From Drechslerella dactyloides (Eukaryota; Ascomycota; Orbiliomycetes; Orbiliales; Orbiliaceae), in contig JAGTWJ010000006.1 in the NCBI GenBank assembly GCA_020064725.1, positions 1,426,001-1,490,000 of the forward strand: a stretch of 64,000 nucleotides of DNA, in the 5' to 3' direction. A program made the position numbers and the translations under genes. The notes beneath the pieces were generated by a model. It saw only the letters and a list, made by a program, of their open reading frames with translations. It was not told the DNA's origin and searched no databases. This document shows, piece after piece, positions 13,341-26,244 of the stretch (position 1 is the stretch's first letter; each line of letters starts with the position of its first letter).

Positions 13341-16300
13341 TTATGGGACCAGATACTGGCCGTTATGTCGTTTTTCAAACATTGGGAAATGACCCCAAAC
13401 CTTCCTGCTGTCAGCATCGGGGTATGCAACGCCAGGTGGGACAGTATTGCTAATCATGGACCAGGAGTCGCTGATCCCACTGATGTTGCTTCCGGCAGTA
13501 CTCGGTCGCGATCGTGGGACGTCTCTAGGAGGCTGCATACTTCCAATCGGTCCGATTGGGCCGGAAATGCTGCTCTCTCCAGAGTTGCGCTTCATGCCGT
13601 TCATGGAATATGGGTGTCCGATGGGCTCTGCTCGCGGGTTTGTGCCGACAGCTCTGCTAAATGGGACAGGAGATGGGTCAAGGTCGGCCGTTGAGTCGGC
13701 GTAGATGGCGTTTCGATCTCCAGCAACGCCCTTGAGGATACCAGGCTGGCGCAAATAATCTGGCAATTCGTTGACTAGCCGCTCGCGTTGCTCATCAGAG
13801 AGGCTTGATCGTGGCTTGTTCGCCTTCATCGCATCCCAAGCATGGTGCAGCGGACCACCGATTCCAGGCATACCGTTCTCCGGGCCTTTGGAGCTGGGAC
13901 TATCAGTCAAAGACAGGGCACCGAATCCCTTCTCCATCTGGAGAGGAAGTGAAGTGGTAGATGAGTTGTTGGGCTCATCGGCACCTCCCTTTGACAGTGG
14001 GGCACCTGGGAACACGATGTTTGGAAAATAAGGTAGGGAGTCTTCGAAAGAGTCGGACTGCGGGCGGACAGGCAACCCTTGAAAGTCAGGCATGATGCCG
14101 TGCGAAACAAGATAGTCCTTGAACGAGTCGATGGCGACTTCGCGCGAGGCACGATTATCTCGAGTATAGGTCAATTGAATCTGGCAAATACCCTTGCTCG
14201 AGTTCTGTGAAAGGCGCTTGGGTCGCAAGACAGTCTCCACCATCACTCCAAACTGCATCCTGAAACGGTCGACAACGTTGTGCTTGAAATCAGAGGAGGA
14301 TAAGAGATCCTGGAGTTTTTCTGAAATGGCCATATCGAGGGTATGCGTTTCCGGAACGTGTGCCTAACTCAGACGTTAGCTCGAGGACAACGGAAGCATC
14401 GTCGTTCGAGGTTTCCAGAGTGCTCTTACCAAAAGCTCGTGAATCGCATGTGGAACTTGCCACTCGGGACCGCTTATAGTGACAATATCACTTGCAGTCT
14501 CTGTTCCTGGAAAACGAATCTTGCAAGACCACTTCTTCTCAATGCCGACCAGTAGTTCGCCTTGTGCAATCAAAGTGCGGTGGTAAAGCCGAGGGATGAT
14601 GACGGTTTCCTCAACGTACTCAGAGTCCTTCGAGCTCGTTAGTATATATAGCAGCGGGGTATCTGGAATAGACTTGGATCCATACCACTTGTTGAACCAT
14701 GGCGTTGATCTCCTGCTTTACGAGTTCCAGGCTAGCAGCATTGCGAGCTGGCGTGCGACAGATAACGTTATCAACGGCAATCTCTTCGCTGTCTCTCCCG
14801 CCATTCGAATCCCGGTCCATGGCGTTGGAGAATTTGACGAAGACAGAGTACTTGCGCATGATACTCTGGATATGTTGGCCTCCGATACCGATGATGCGCT
14901 TGTGGTAGCGATCGGGGATGTAAAAAGAGATATCAGCTGGCAGTTCCTGCTCAACGAGTTCTAATCCGAGCATGCTGGCCTGGAAGTCAACACCAATAAC
15001 GTCGATATAGAAGTCGAATTCGTTGAATGGCTCGAAGAGAATCTGGACATCCGCTTGACCCATAATCTTGTTGATTTTCCCATTCTTCTTCCCGCTAACG
15101 AATTCCTTATGTTCGTTGGCTACTTGCACCTTCACCCGAATCTGGGACCGATTTTCCTAGAATGGGGGTGTTAATTCAAACTCGAACGATATTCAATGGT
15201 GGGCAGACTACCTTAACGAATCTGATATCAGAGATTATCTTGAGAGCAAGTTTGACCGCGTCATCCGAACCGTAGATCTCGAAAGCAAACTTGCTGAACG
15301 CAATGTCGGCGCCGCTGAAAACACAGATATCCGTCAGAAGTCTTTGGACTTCTTGCGGTAGAAGGGGGCGCATTGATGATAGAGCCGTTTCGTTCAGTAG
15401 AACCCAGCAGGAAGCATTGTAGTATTGATGAGACTGAGGTATCTTCGCATTAGCATAAAATAAAACCGTAAAACATGCCTTGATTTGCTAAGGTTTCAGG
15501 ACTCACGATATTAAGAATTGCCTTGATGGTTCGATCCAAAGGCGGGATATCGGGCGCCTGGACACGCATCATTGATCGCCCTGCCCCCAGCGAAGGGAAT
15601 TGGACGAAAGACCCGTTCTCCGCCATGATTTTCTTGACCATATCCAAGCGTTCGAGGATAATGAAATCGATTTTGTTCATCGACAACGAAACATCCTTAA
15701 CGTAAAGTTTGCAGTTCGAGACCAACTCGCTAATCATCCTCGCAGCTTGCTTGATCATGTCGGGTTGCCCAGTGATAAAGATGATATCGGGATGACGAGG
15801 TGTAGCCTTGGGTGGCTTATAGCCAAAAACACCCGGAAATGCGGTTGGAAGGTAGATATTTGTTTTCGTAACGGCTTCCACATGTTGGATATCTTTGCGT
15901 CCGCGTCCACACATCAGGCTTTGCAGCGAAAGTTCGAGGAAGATCGAGTCGACATGGAGACCAAGCTATCCAAAATTACTTAGCATACGCGTGTTCCCTC
16001 TATCAACCATCAGCTGGGCAGCTTACCATATCATCAATCATAACCAAAACGCGTATCTTGGCACATTCGACACTCTCGACATCTCCATAGATTATGATTT
16101 TCAATCGAGTGTCTTGGCTGGTATCACTACCACCAGCGCGCAAAGATACGCCTTTGGTTGGCTCCGGATGAACAACGAAGATATCCACGCCACAGTAGTC
16201 AGATATCCGTTCCAGCTGCTGGGCAGCTTCCGGCCTAAACCTCTCATCTTCCCCGATGGCTTGCTCTACATCAATGTCAACCGTTGCACATTTCTTTGGT

Positions 16301-16871
16301 TGAGGAGTTAGCCGACGTTATCGTGATAAACCTAAAAGGGAGACCAGGATTAGCTTACCAGCTTCAGTGGAATACTTTCTAACAATATCCCTCTCGTTCT
16401 CAGGACAACATCAGGGTCGCCATATAACGATACAGTCGTGACGGGCGAACGCCTCGGCTTGCCGGCAACAGGTTTGGGTTCGTTGATCTGGGCGCTTGCG
16501 ACAACATGCTCGGGTCCATCGCTAAGCGATTTGCAGAGTCGCTTCAAATTGTCCAGATTTTGGCGGTGATACGGTAACGTGTACGCAGGAAGATTCGCGG
16601 CATCGGAACCAACGGGTTGCAGCCATCTTTCCTTGGCCCCGGGGGTTGCAAATGCTATCCGTTTCGGATCCGGACCGGCAAGAGATGGAGTTTCGATGCA
16701 GAAGGAGAAGCTCAAGTTCTCGGTTATACCAGTCCCTCCTTTACCGCTAATCGGGTCAAGACTTCGCAAAGAGGAGGATAACGGGACTTGGATTGTGCCG
16801 GTATGTTGAACTGGTCGTGATATCGGGTAATCGTAACGGCCTTGCATGGAGACCTGGCCGTGTCTATCCAT
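13341..16871 (-). CDS. Multi-KH-domain RNA-binding protein (vigilin/BicC-like)
   Basis: Cytoplasmic RNA-binding protein by family resemblance; target unknown. Exons are 16359-16871, 16027-16293, 15507-15965, 15212-15433, 14686-15156, 14430-14627 and 13341-14363. Every intron is phase 0, giving 1050 aa from the ATG at 16871. Several degenerate KH-like folds occur in series. The clearest is the block around YHKRIIGIGGQHIQSIM (GxxG loop, about 15130-14700), preceded by blocks with GRGRKDIQHVEAVT and VKKIMAENGSFVQFPS. The C-terminus (13341-14000) is disordered, Ser/Pro/Gly-rich. The start is uncertain: the same frame continues upstream as KLGLGGRYIPS to about 16909 before a TGA, so the true N-terminus probably lies upstream, either through an intron with acceptor at 16902 or through a one-base frameshift (see findings). 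Confidence 0.85.
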
Positions 16872-17110
16872 GCTGGGGATGTATCGTCCACCGAGGCCGA
16901 GCTTGGGTCGGGAAGTGGAGAAGGCGGAATGGTGAATTCACGAGTCTCAGAGAGTGTGAATTGGGATGTCGAGTGGCATTGACTGTAGGAAGAATGGTAA
17001 AAGCTCCTGTCAGCAGGGGAGGTCCACGACAGGATGTCGAACGGGTTGTGTGATGCGGGAGCAGTTGTGGTTGTTTTAAAGCTCTGTTCTCGAAACAGAT
17101 CTTGGTGGAA
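16872..17110 (-). CDS. Probable N-terminal coding segment of the KH protein (frame unresolved)
   Basis: The frame of the KH protein extends upstream of the ATG at 16871 as LGLGGRYIPS and meets a TGA near 16937. The neighbouring minus-strand frame over 16910-17110 reads as a plausible disordered N-terminus (ASHNPFDILSWTSPADRS ... EFTIPPSPLPDP) and would join the KH frame if one extra C stood in the CCC run near 16907-16909. Alternatively the CTC at 16901 is the start of an exon behind an acceptor CCCAAG with a good pyrimidine tract. I could not identify the initiating exon. Confidence 0.4.
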
Positions 17111-20100
17111 AGCAAGAAAAATCTCGGTAGCTTGCCAACCCGTCAAACGTTCCCCGTCCACCAACAAAAGGTACCTTTCGAGAGCGATGGCGACAGGATA
17201 GAGGCACAGCAACGGAATGCGCGCCTGATGAGCGAGAACGAGTGTGATATGATTGCGTTTCGCCGGAGACAAACCCCTCGAAGACCCCGTCTGTCGAGAT
17301 TCGACGCTGAAGATAGCAATAACAAAGGTCAAAAAAAATCTGCGGAGCAAACTCTAGCCTGACCCAAGTTAGCATGCAGACTGCGGCGAAGTGTAACACA
17401 ACCGCGGCCGTACTGTTCTACTGAAGCATGAACAGTGCAAAACGGGTCTTGGAACGGAAACAGCACGTCCTGGCCTAGGTCACTATTTATTTTTTTGCTT
17501 CCGCTGCTCTTGAACAGGCGAGGAATTTGGATATCCAGCTGCAACCGAGACGGATGAACAATAAGGATAAGTGGACGACAGCGGTAGGTCAAGTCGGAAG
17601 TGCAAGAACGGGAATGAACGGCCTGGGAAGGGCAGCCTCCAGCACCCTCAGAACCCACAAAGCACCGACGGGCAGACCGCACTGACGAGAAGCGGCAGTA
17701 ACTCGCAGCAGAAGCAGCACGTTCGCTTCCCTGGATGGTTCTGGCTGGTGGAAGGACGTCGAGCTTTTGCAAATAGTATGCGGGAAAAAGAAAAAACACC
17801 AGATTGGAAAGAGGGCAGAAAAGTTCTGCTGGGGAGACTCGCCTGCCTGGGCACTCTGCTCTTCTCTTTCTTTCTTTGCGTACCTCGCCAAGATTCGAAA
17901 GCCACCCTTGTGAAAAAGGTACGGCGTCAGTACGCAAGTGGTCTGGGGCCAGGTTCTTCGAGATGGGGCAAGTGCGATTGATCTTACACTTGACGGAGGA
18001 GGAAACGTCGTGTGTCCGTGTGTTTTCCTCGATGTGCAATTGAACGGAGAGCTCGGGCAGTGGCGGCCGATGAGACAGACAGATGCGAGATGGCAGTACG
18101 CAAAAGACCCAAAACTGGAGCTAGCTGCAGCACGGGAGACGGGCAACCTTCGAATAGGAAGAGTAAACTACAGTGGAATGGAAGAACAGAATCAAAGCAA
18201 ATCAAAGGGAGAATAAAGGCGGCGGAGGTGCTGTAAGCAGCGGCTGGAATACGCGAATCGGGCTTGCTACATATTCGATGCAGCTCAAGCTGGGGTTTTC
18301 ACAAAGATGAAGGGAATTTGCCAAATACCTGAGCTGTTCAAGCTAGTAGCTAGAGGATGAACGATCGACCCTAGACACAGCTTGGTCAAATGTTGGTACC
18401 GTGCACTGTGGGACCGGCTATCAACAGATATCCGCGGCGGATCAGAGCATCAAGAGCCGTATACCAGAAGTCTCGAGGACGGTCAGATAAGAGAACGATA
18501 ATAGAGTTTAGAGCGAGTGGATAGACCGATTTTCAATATGCGAAAGGATAATATAAGGATTTGGTTGACTGTGCTATGCCGTCAAGATCGATCGAGGAGG
18601 CTGACGGGCTGTAGCGAAATCAATGGCTGTCCGACGCTTGCGAGGTTGTGCAAACCTCGACCCAATAATGAAAACCGGTATATTAATAATGCGGATGCAA
18701 CCGTCAGAGCCCGTCAATGGGGTTTCTAACTTGGTTGGTCGAAGAAACGCGATGCCACTCGGTCAGAGGTACATGTACATCTTGGCTTGGAACGGGGTTT
18801 CCGAATGTTTCTGAAGTCCCGGTCAAACACTCAGACAGTGGCCCTGGGCGAGAGAGCGGAAGGGTGAGAGCACTGCCCACTGTAAGAAACCGCGGAGGAT
18901 TAATTAGATATTGCGACTGCTCGAGACGTTTTGACAGCGATAGAAAGAGCAGTAATAAGAAAAGGATGTTTCCATGCCTCCGTCCGCCACAAGCAAATGC
19001 GTGGGTGAGCTAGAGGACGGTACTGGCCCAGACTAACAGAACGTGGGTGGGCATGCGAGAAGTTAGGGCGGAGGCAGGGTGGCAGACGCAAATGCAGAGA
19101 GCATGCCCAGCGTCGAACATGTACCTCGAATGTATTGGGATTGTAGTCGGTCGCTAAGGTCCGAAGGTTTCCCAGTCGTTCCATCGACGTGCGAAGTATC
19201 TAGCGCATCTGTGTAATGGACGGATGGCCTCAATCATGTGCTAAGGCACCTACCTCCGACTAGTTTGTCGCTGATGAAGACAAGGAAGCTACCCTAGCAC
19301 GACAAGAAAAACGAGCCGGCCAGAAGGTGATCTGGATGCGAGGCCAACAGCAAGCGAAAGCAGCCAGCAGCAGGGAGTGCGGTGGCAGCCAGAACGGGCG
19401 GGGGCACGGGTGTTTGAATGCGAAGGAAACGAGGTTTTCGATGCGAGGGTCTGAAACCAGAAAGGTCCAGATGCTAAAGTGGTATAGGCATAGTGCGTCT
19501 TCTGCAGCTGGAAATCCCCACATTTGATCAGAAAGAATGAAAATCATGGTCGAAGCAGGACGGAACTCACCTCGGGATGTACGTATACGGACACGCACTT
19601 CTGCACTCGGCCTGCAGCTGGCTATCGGTGGACCTCGGGCGGCCGAGGGTCAACAGCGACAGAGGCGGGACCACTGGAGGATGCAGCCCTGTCGAGAGAA
19701 TTTCCCGTTGTTGGTGGATTGGGGCTTAATCCGAAGGTCGACCGTAGACGGTTGCAGCCGTGTAGTATTGTGGTACAGTGCTGGTGGGGAGAGACAAAGA
19801 TGGTACATGCGTATACGCCAATACGGTATATGCTGTGAGGTACTCTTGTGTTACTCTCCGTGGATAAGACATCCCGACCTCAACACCATAGCCTTATCGT
19901 CATCAAAGTTGTTCGTAGCATCAAGCCACACTGTATGACCTCCCCTGCTCTCTGTGATATAGTAGGATCTAGAGGGTCGCGAGTATTGAGCTGTCAGATC
20001 CATTACGTCCCGTCTACCGATGCGATCGGCCTCGATGACGGCAGCCGAAGCCCTCGTGCGCCAGCTATGACACTCCCTCATCCTCAAACCGAAATTCGAC

Positions 20101-23100
20101 CACGACACCACGCGCCGGGCTGATTGGCGGCCTGCACCAAACCTCATCCGCCTAAAGAAGTACAGTCGAGCCATTGCAGGCCGAACCAGCAAGCATCCGA
20201 CCGTCTCGAGTTTCCGGAATCCTCATCCACACACACACACACACTCGCACAGGGCACGCGCATACATAAAATGTGCGTGTCACAACGATCGATCACAGCC
20301 ACCTCCGCTGCTATGCAGGAACCGTGTACCGTTGCTACAGGCACTCCAATTGCAGCTACACTCTTCGCGAGTCTCTGGATCACCCGCTGCTCAAGAGTAG
20401 ACCCAGACGATACTACGCCATTCTTGCGATCCGCGAACCCACGGCCACTTAAGACCCGACCAGGATCAGGACCTGACGCCTCGCCCGTTTTGTGAGCTGC
20501 TAAACCAATGCTGCACCACCCACGGCAGCTGGCAGCGGCCCAGACTGACCGACAGACGTCCAGTCAAGGTTCAGAGGGATCGTCAATGTCGAGGTCTCCC
20601 ATTCACCCTAAGCGAGGCAACATGTGAAGCTTCGGGTATTAAGATATATTGCTAAAGCATGACGACATGCATATTGCCTTTTTTGGGGAGTTACTTGGAG
20701 CAAGCAAAACTTGGCTTTGCATTTCTCTGCATCGGCTAACTGACGGATGCACTAGGCTTCATGATGGGTGCCAATGCTCGATAATCGGAGCTGTTCTAAC
20801 TCCAGTAAGGATAGTTGTCGATTTTCCTCGTCTGGAAGCCTCTTGAATAGCTGTAGACTTACTTATTGTCATGCTGCCGTCCGCATCATCCATCTTTGCT
20901 TTGGACATAAGACCAATTGAATCTTGCATTTGGGGAGATTGGCTTCACGGGGGAGGGCCTCTTGGGTATCGCCCGGCGATCCGTTCTTATGGCGATCTAA
21001 TGGGGATTCGCATTTGCTGCGTCCGCGTATGCATCTTGCTAACCATAACCACTTGTATATTAGGTAATTCTAGGTTACGGATGCGATTCAGACGGCTAAG
21101 GTCGATGTTGGTGTCAATGCCAATGTCATGCCAATGCCACTACTCCCATCTATGCAGCTTATAGCATCTAACTCAAAAAGATATTCCGACAATATCGTCA
21201 GGCATAGTTGACCTTGAATCGTTTGATGGTTGGTGCCACCTTAGTCGGATGTAATTTTCCTTCTTTCTTTTCTTGTCTTTTCTTTGTTGTTTTGGTCCTT
21301 TGTAATACAAGTACCTAAGTTCGGGGCGAGATGCCAGCAAAATCCCAGACCAACTGAATTAGTGATATCGATTTGGCCTGGATACAGGTTTATAGACCTA
21401 TCGATAACTAAACAGTGTTAACGTGTAGTGAGGAGACAACGATGACATATACGTGGTATGGATCCGGGTGAGTGAGGTTCTGGGCACTTTCGGAAAGAAG
21501 AGTTAATATTGCCAGATACCGAGACACGAATCGATATGATCGTCGGGTCGGGTCGAAATAATATGGATCCTTCGGTATCTATACCTCTGCGAATATGCAG
21601 AAACAAATCGATTCCAGATTATACTATACTACGCCTATGGGTTTATTGAAAAAAGCTAGTCAAGAATTGGCAGCCTAGAGCTATTACTGCAGTGATCATT
21701 CAATTGAAAGTCTTAGCATTACGGCGGCTACTGAATTGGCTGGAATCAGTTTAGTAGTATCGTATTAGTTCGGAATCGCTGCTCAGTGTTACAGCGCGAA
21801 GCTTCGTACTATAAGCTAGATCTAGTTCATGGTTCCATGGGTGAGCCACAGGGGTTGTAGAAAGGCGGCAGTAAGGATTGTGATGCTGTTGCCCGCCAAG
21901 CACTTCAAGATACATTCATGGAGTATATCAGTGTCCAAGTAGGTATAATACGTCCTGGATCGGGAGATGGTACGTGAGCGATAACCGGTTTGAATCCATT
22001 GAGGGCCGATATCCGGTGAAGGATACGGACTGGACTACCTGGAAGGAAGGCCATTGACCCCAGGACCAGAAAATACGTATTATGTACTTCGTAGCAATGC
22101 TATAAGGTTCAAACCCCCTGTGAGCCAAGATGTCGGCATCTCAAGGTCGACGCGAGACATGCATGCTTGCAGCAACTCGAGGCTTCGACGCCTGGCATAT
22201 GATGATCGACAGTTCTAGCAGCCCTTTGGGAATGTCGTCATCTCTGACTTATAAATTATAAATTCATCACTAGAGCAATTTGTGTAGAAGCATGAATGTG
22301 ATTTGTTTTCGTTTCAGTCAAGCAGGACCCTAATGTGAATGCTTCCAGCATGTGCTGTCTATAGAACCATTGTTGCGACACGGAATTGTCAGTTGTGCGG
22401 TTATGGAAGCTGAAAATCAACTATATACAACCTCCCATTATCAGTGCGCAAAGTCAGGCATGAGACTGTCTACAAGCGCGCGGCCTCGCACAAGAACTCG
22501 AATCGAGCTCGAGTCTTAGACATAACTTTAATATGCTCGCCGGGTGTATTACATGCAACAAGGCAATCCTCGCGTTGTGCAACAAACGATAGCCAGCCCA
22601 CCACTATCAGATTTCCTCCCTCACCACCACCAGGCCGCCTTCCAATCGGATCTTCACCGCATTACCAGGTTTTCGACATCGTCCATCCCAGCGCATGCAT
22701 ATGCCGCACGGCAAAAAGAAAATTCTGCAAGACCGTTTCAATATGTCAAGTCTGTTTAGGAAGGCCGCTGTCGCCAATTTGCTGCAACCGACTTGCTCGA
22801 TTCGACAAAGCACAGCCCTTCGAGTTCTTGCCTCCAGCCGAAAAAACGCCCAGCGACGGGATCTAAGAGCGAGCTATCGACTCATGTTCCCACCCAAGTA
22901 CATGCCTACGTATAAGACATGTAACTATGTCCCAAGGAGCACCCGCATGTGCATATATGTACAGCCTAATCCGATATGTTGTCTTTGGCGGTCCTCCCCA
23001 TTGCATGAGTCGACAATTCTCCGCTGAACGTTTGTGTGCCTCCAAAAAAAGTACCACAGCTATTCCCACTCAAGAAGGACCCTTTCCATAACACTTCGCA

Positions 23101-26100
23101 TATAACCACAGCACGCATTGAAGACTTGAATAAGGCGAGTCGCTGGCGAGTTACATCAACTCTACTGATGATCTTCCGTCCGGGTAAAAGCTCCCCTAGC
23201 CCACGCCACAGTCCAAACGGGAAGCCTATCTCAACGTCCACCCTGCCTAACCCCCCTGCCAGCCTCCAGGTCAACCCAAGGAAGGACAAAGCAGTCAGAC
23301 CACGACCATGAATCAGCCAGCCAACCTGCCCAAGCGCTCCCTGTGCTTTTGCCTCCGGATTTTCATTGTCCGCGCCAAGAGGACTTCCCCGCTGCTGCCT
23401 TTTATATCCATATCTTCCATGCATCTCCTTCTGTCTTTCCCCATTGTCTGCCAAGGAAGGATATGATATTCGCATTGAGTACCCCTCCAACTTTGTATTG
23501 TTTCCTTCCTTTCCATTCTCTCCCGATACGACGAGCGGTAACCAAGATTAGGTGCTCCTCCTCCTACCAACAACTCCAACTTCTGAAATCCTAGCGAAGG
23601 ATCCGGATCATTGTATTGCCATTGTCTCTGTCCCACTCCAACCGCGATGGACACCATTGGCGGCAGAGAGCCCACTTTGCTGCATAGGGCTGGTATTATA
23701 CCGGATGCAATACTGCCGGGGTGCGTTATAAACGGAGAACCCCCTCCTGCCTAAACGCGGCATCGACGTGTGCACTCACTCGCTTTCGGATGCTAATTTT
23801 CTAACACAAAATTTCCCTCGCCGTACAAGGTATCTATGCATAATTCCTGTGGTTGGCTCCTATCGATATATCTGTTATTAGGGTATCAGATTCCTCGATA
23901 AACACACTCACTGGATCAGAGCTCATACACCAATCCTTGGTGGCATGTTCGCCAGCCTTGCCAGCCTAGTACGTCGCCTACGTCAACATTAATAATTGCC
24001 CAATCGATCTTGAGATCTCTTACGTACAATCCGAGGTTTCCTACATGCGCCGATGTACTAGGCCTAAGCGTACGCGAAGCTGTTTACCGATGTATTTCCG
24101 GCCTCCTTGTGTATACACATAAGATATGGCACATTGATTACATTTTATTATGGATCGAAGCCCTAAAGTTGCATCCGCATACATTGCTAACCAGTTGGAG
24201 CATCCACTTCCACTTGATCCCTACCATCAGGCCTGCGTGCATGCATCCCGCTGCTTCCCACGGCTGTCAGTCCCATGGCCAAATTCACAAGCTCAAGTTA
24301 CACAGATCCTCTGCACGAGCTGCAGCTGCTCGTATTGCAAAATTGACGTCCAGTCAGCCATCTGGGAATAAAACTTTTTCCACACTCGCTCGTTAAGCTT
24401 GTAAGATGCCTAGTCTAGTATCTGCAGTCAAGAGGGAAAGAAAATTTCATATCGACGCGACTCGGTCCGAATTTATGCCGTCGATAGCTCGGCTGATCTC
24501 TCGAACTCCTCAGCCCGACTCGGGAAGGTCCGGCTTTGCGTCTACCGAAGGCCCTTGTATCGGGTTATTTGGCTTTCACAAGATATGGACGCATAGCTGT
24601 CCGCGAGACAAGGCTGCAATACATATTTCAAATAGGATTCGCGTTGCCTTACTAGCGGTCCTACAGCCCAGGCACTCAGACAGCACAATACTAATATACT
24701 GTAGATTTATCATGGTGGGCTTTCTGGATAGAAGTACAGACGCATATATTGCAAACCCTAATTCCTCTATCGGACTATCTATACTATAGATACACGATCG
24801 ATAAGGCTAAACATGGCAGGACGGTTGTTATACATGAGAATTTAGGTCTCTGGCTAGGGTAGCTGTGGATAGGCACAATATGGTATACAGGGCCGTGTCG
24901 AGTAGGCAGATAAGACAACCAAGTATCGGATTCATATGATCACGGTCAATTGCAGACCCAAGCCAAACCCTTGTGCGCATTCCTCATTACCCGCAATTGA
25001 AAGCCACCCAACCACATTGAACACCGGAAAAGATAAACCTAACACCGTGAACCAACCTGATCCCAAGCATATCGTAATCCAAAGCATACGCTGCAATAGT
25101 ATAAACCTGCACAACTGCACTCCAAGAAAATCCAATACCACGTTTCCGATGCCCGCAAATCATTGGCTCGCTTCGCATCGGTTGCCACCGCTGCATGTAC
25201 GCACGCACACACGCACGCCAGTTCCGATATTCTAGCAGCCTTACGCTGCGGCGCTGGGCGAGAATCGATTTCATTTCATTGCAAGTCGACTTTGAGTTCC
25301 CTTCAGCCGGCTAAGGTCTCGGCCTAGTCCGCCCGCTAGGATATTAGGGTATGGCGTGCATTCTCGCCCGCACGTAGTGCTAGTGGGCGCATGTCTCGGA
25401 GATATTCGGAACCGTCTGCAGTGTCCATACTCGTAGGCAGGCGTGCTCGAGGCTAGGCGTGCTTGTCATATATATATTTACGTATCGGGCGGTACTAGCT
25501 TGAGTGATCTGGTTTCGATCGAGATCGAGAATCAGCCCGGGCTGATCCGGATAGAGCATACCTGTTGGAGACATCCGACGAAGGCTCTTCGTGCCACTTT
25601 TTAGTAGACAAGGGAGCGGAAGCCTTAAATCTCGTTGTAATGGCGAACTCGATTCTAGAACTATTCGAAATGGTAATAAACCGCATGCGGATGCACACAT
25701 ACGTGGTAAGCAATAATCAATCGGGTTCCCAACGTCAACGTGACACACCCAGCATGCCAATTCTGCGCACGTTGGACAATCGCAAGTAATCAGATATTAA
25801 AGAAGAATTCATTATCGAATCGATGCATCCTGGAGATATACACAAGGGGATGCATAGGTCGAAACAGAGAGAAGAGTAAACCGCCCATAACCACAACATT
25901 AAAGAAAATGAAGAAGAAGAGAAGATCAGTAGGGTAAAAGGAGAGAGGAAAAAGAGGGAAAGTCCCATGCCACGCTCATAAATGCGCGCTATCATCCACC
26001 TCATCGCATCACATGAATCATAAGTCGTCATGCTCATAGCATGATATAATACAATACACGCAAAAGAACGACAGATGTTGAAAGAACGAAAAAAGGAATG

Positions 26101-26244
26101 ATAGAACCCGCGATCGAACACACAAATGTTCCATCCCTCACTTCCATATGTACAATATGTACACACCACATCACACCACATCACGCTACACCTTATAAAT
26201 ACAATCAGAATCCTATCAACCTACCAATCGATCATCAACCTAAC
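17111..26244. other. 9.1 kb stretch without a recognisable gene
   Basis: The stretch runs from upstream of the KH protein to the 3' side of the disordered-protein gene. Frames at 17.1-18.2 kb (up to 236 aa on the minus strand) overlap one another in several frames and look like UTR or promoter. From 20.6 to 26.2 kb the sequence is AT-richer, full of ATCGAT/TATATA words and stops. It holds one CA microsatellite (20228-20244) and a pyrimidine tract near 21250-21300. No transposase, reverse-transcriptase or tRNA signature was seen. Confidence 0.5.
20228..20244. repeat. (CA)8 microsatellite
   Basis: A perfect CA dinucleotide run in noncoding DNA. Confidence 0.9.

Noticed and set aside
17329..18146. 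Two minus-strand frames of 185 and 236 aa upstream of the KH gene
   Set aside because: They overlap each other in different frames, have Ser/Pro/Arg-rich chance-like composition, and match no family.
22085..22130. tRNA-like T-loop GGTTCAAACCC
   Set aside because: The flanking bases do not form a T stem, and no anticodon or acceptor arm could be folded on either strand.
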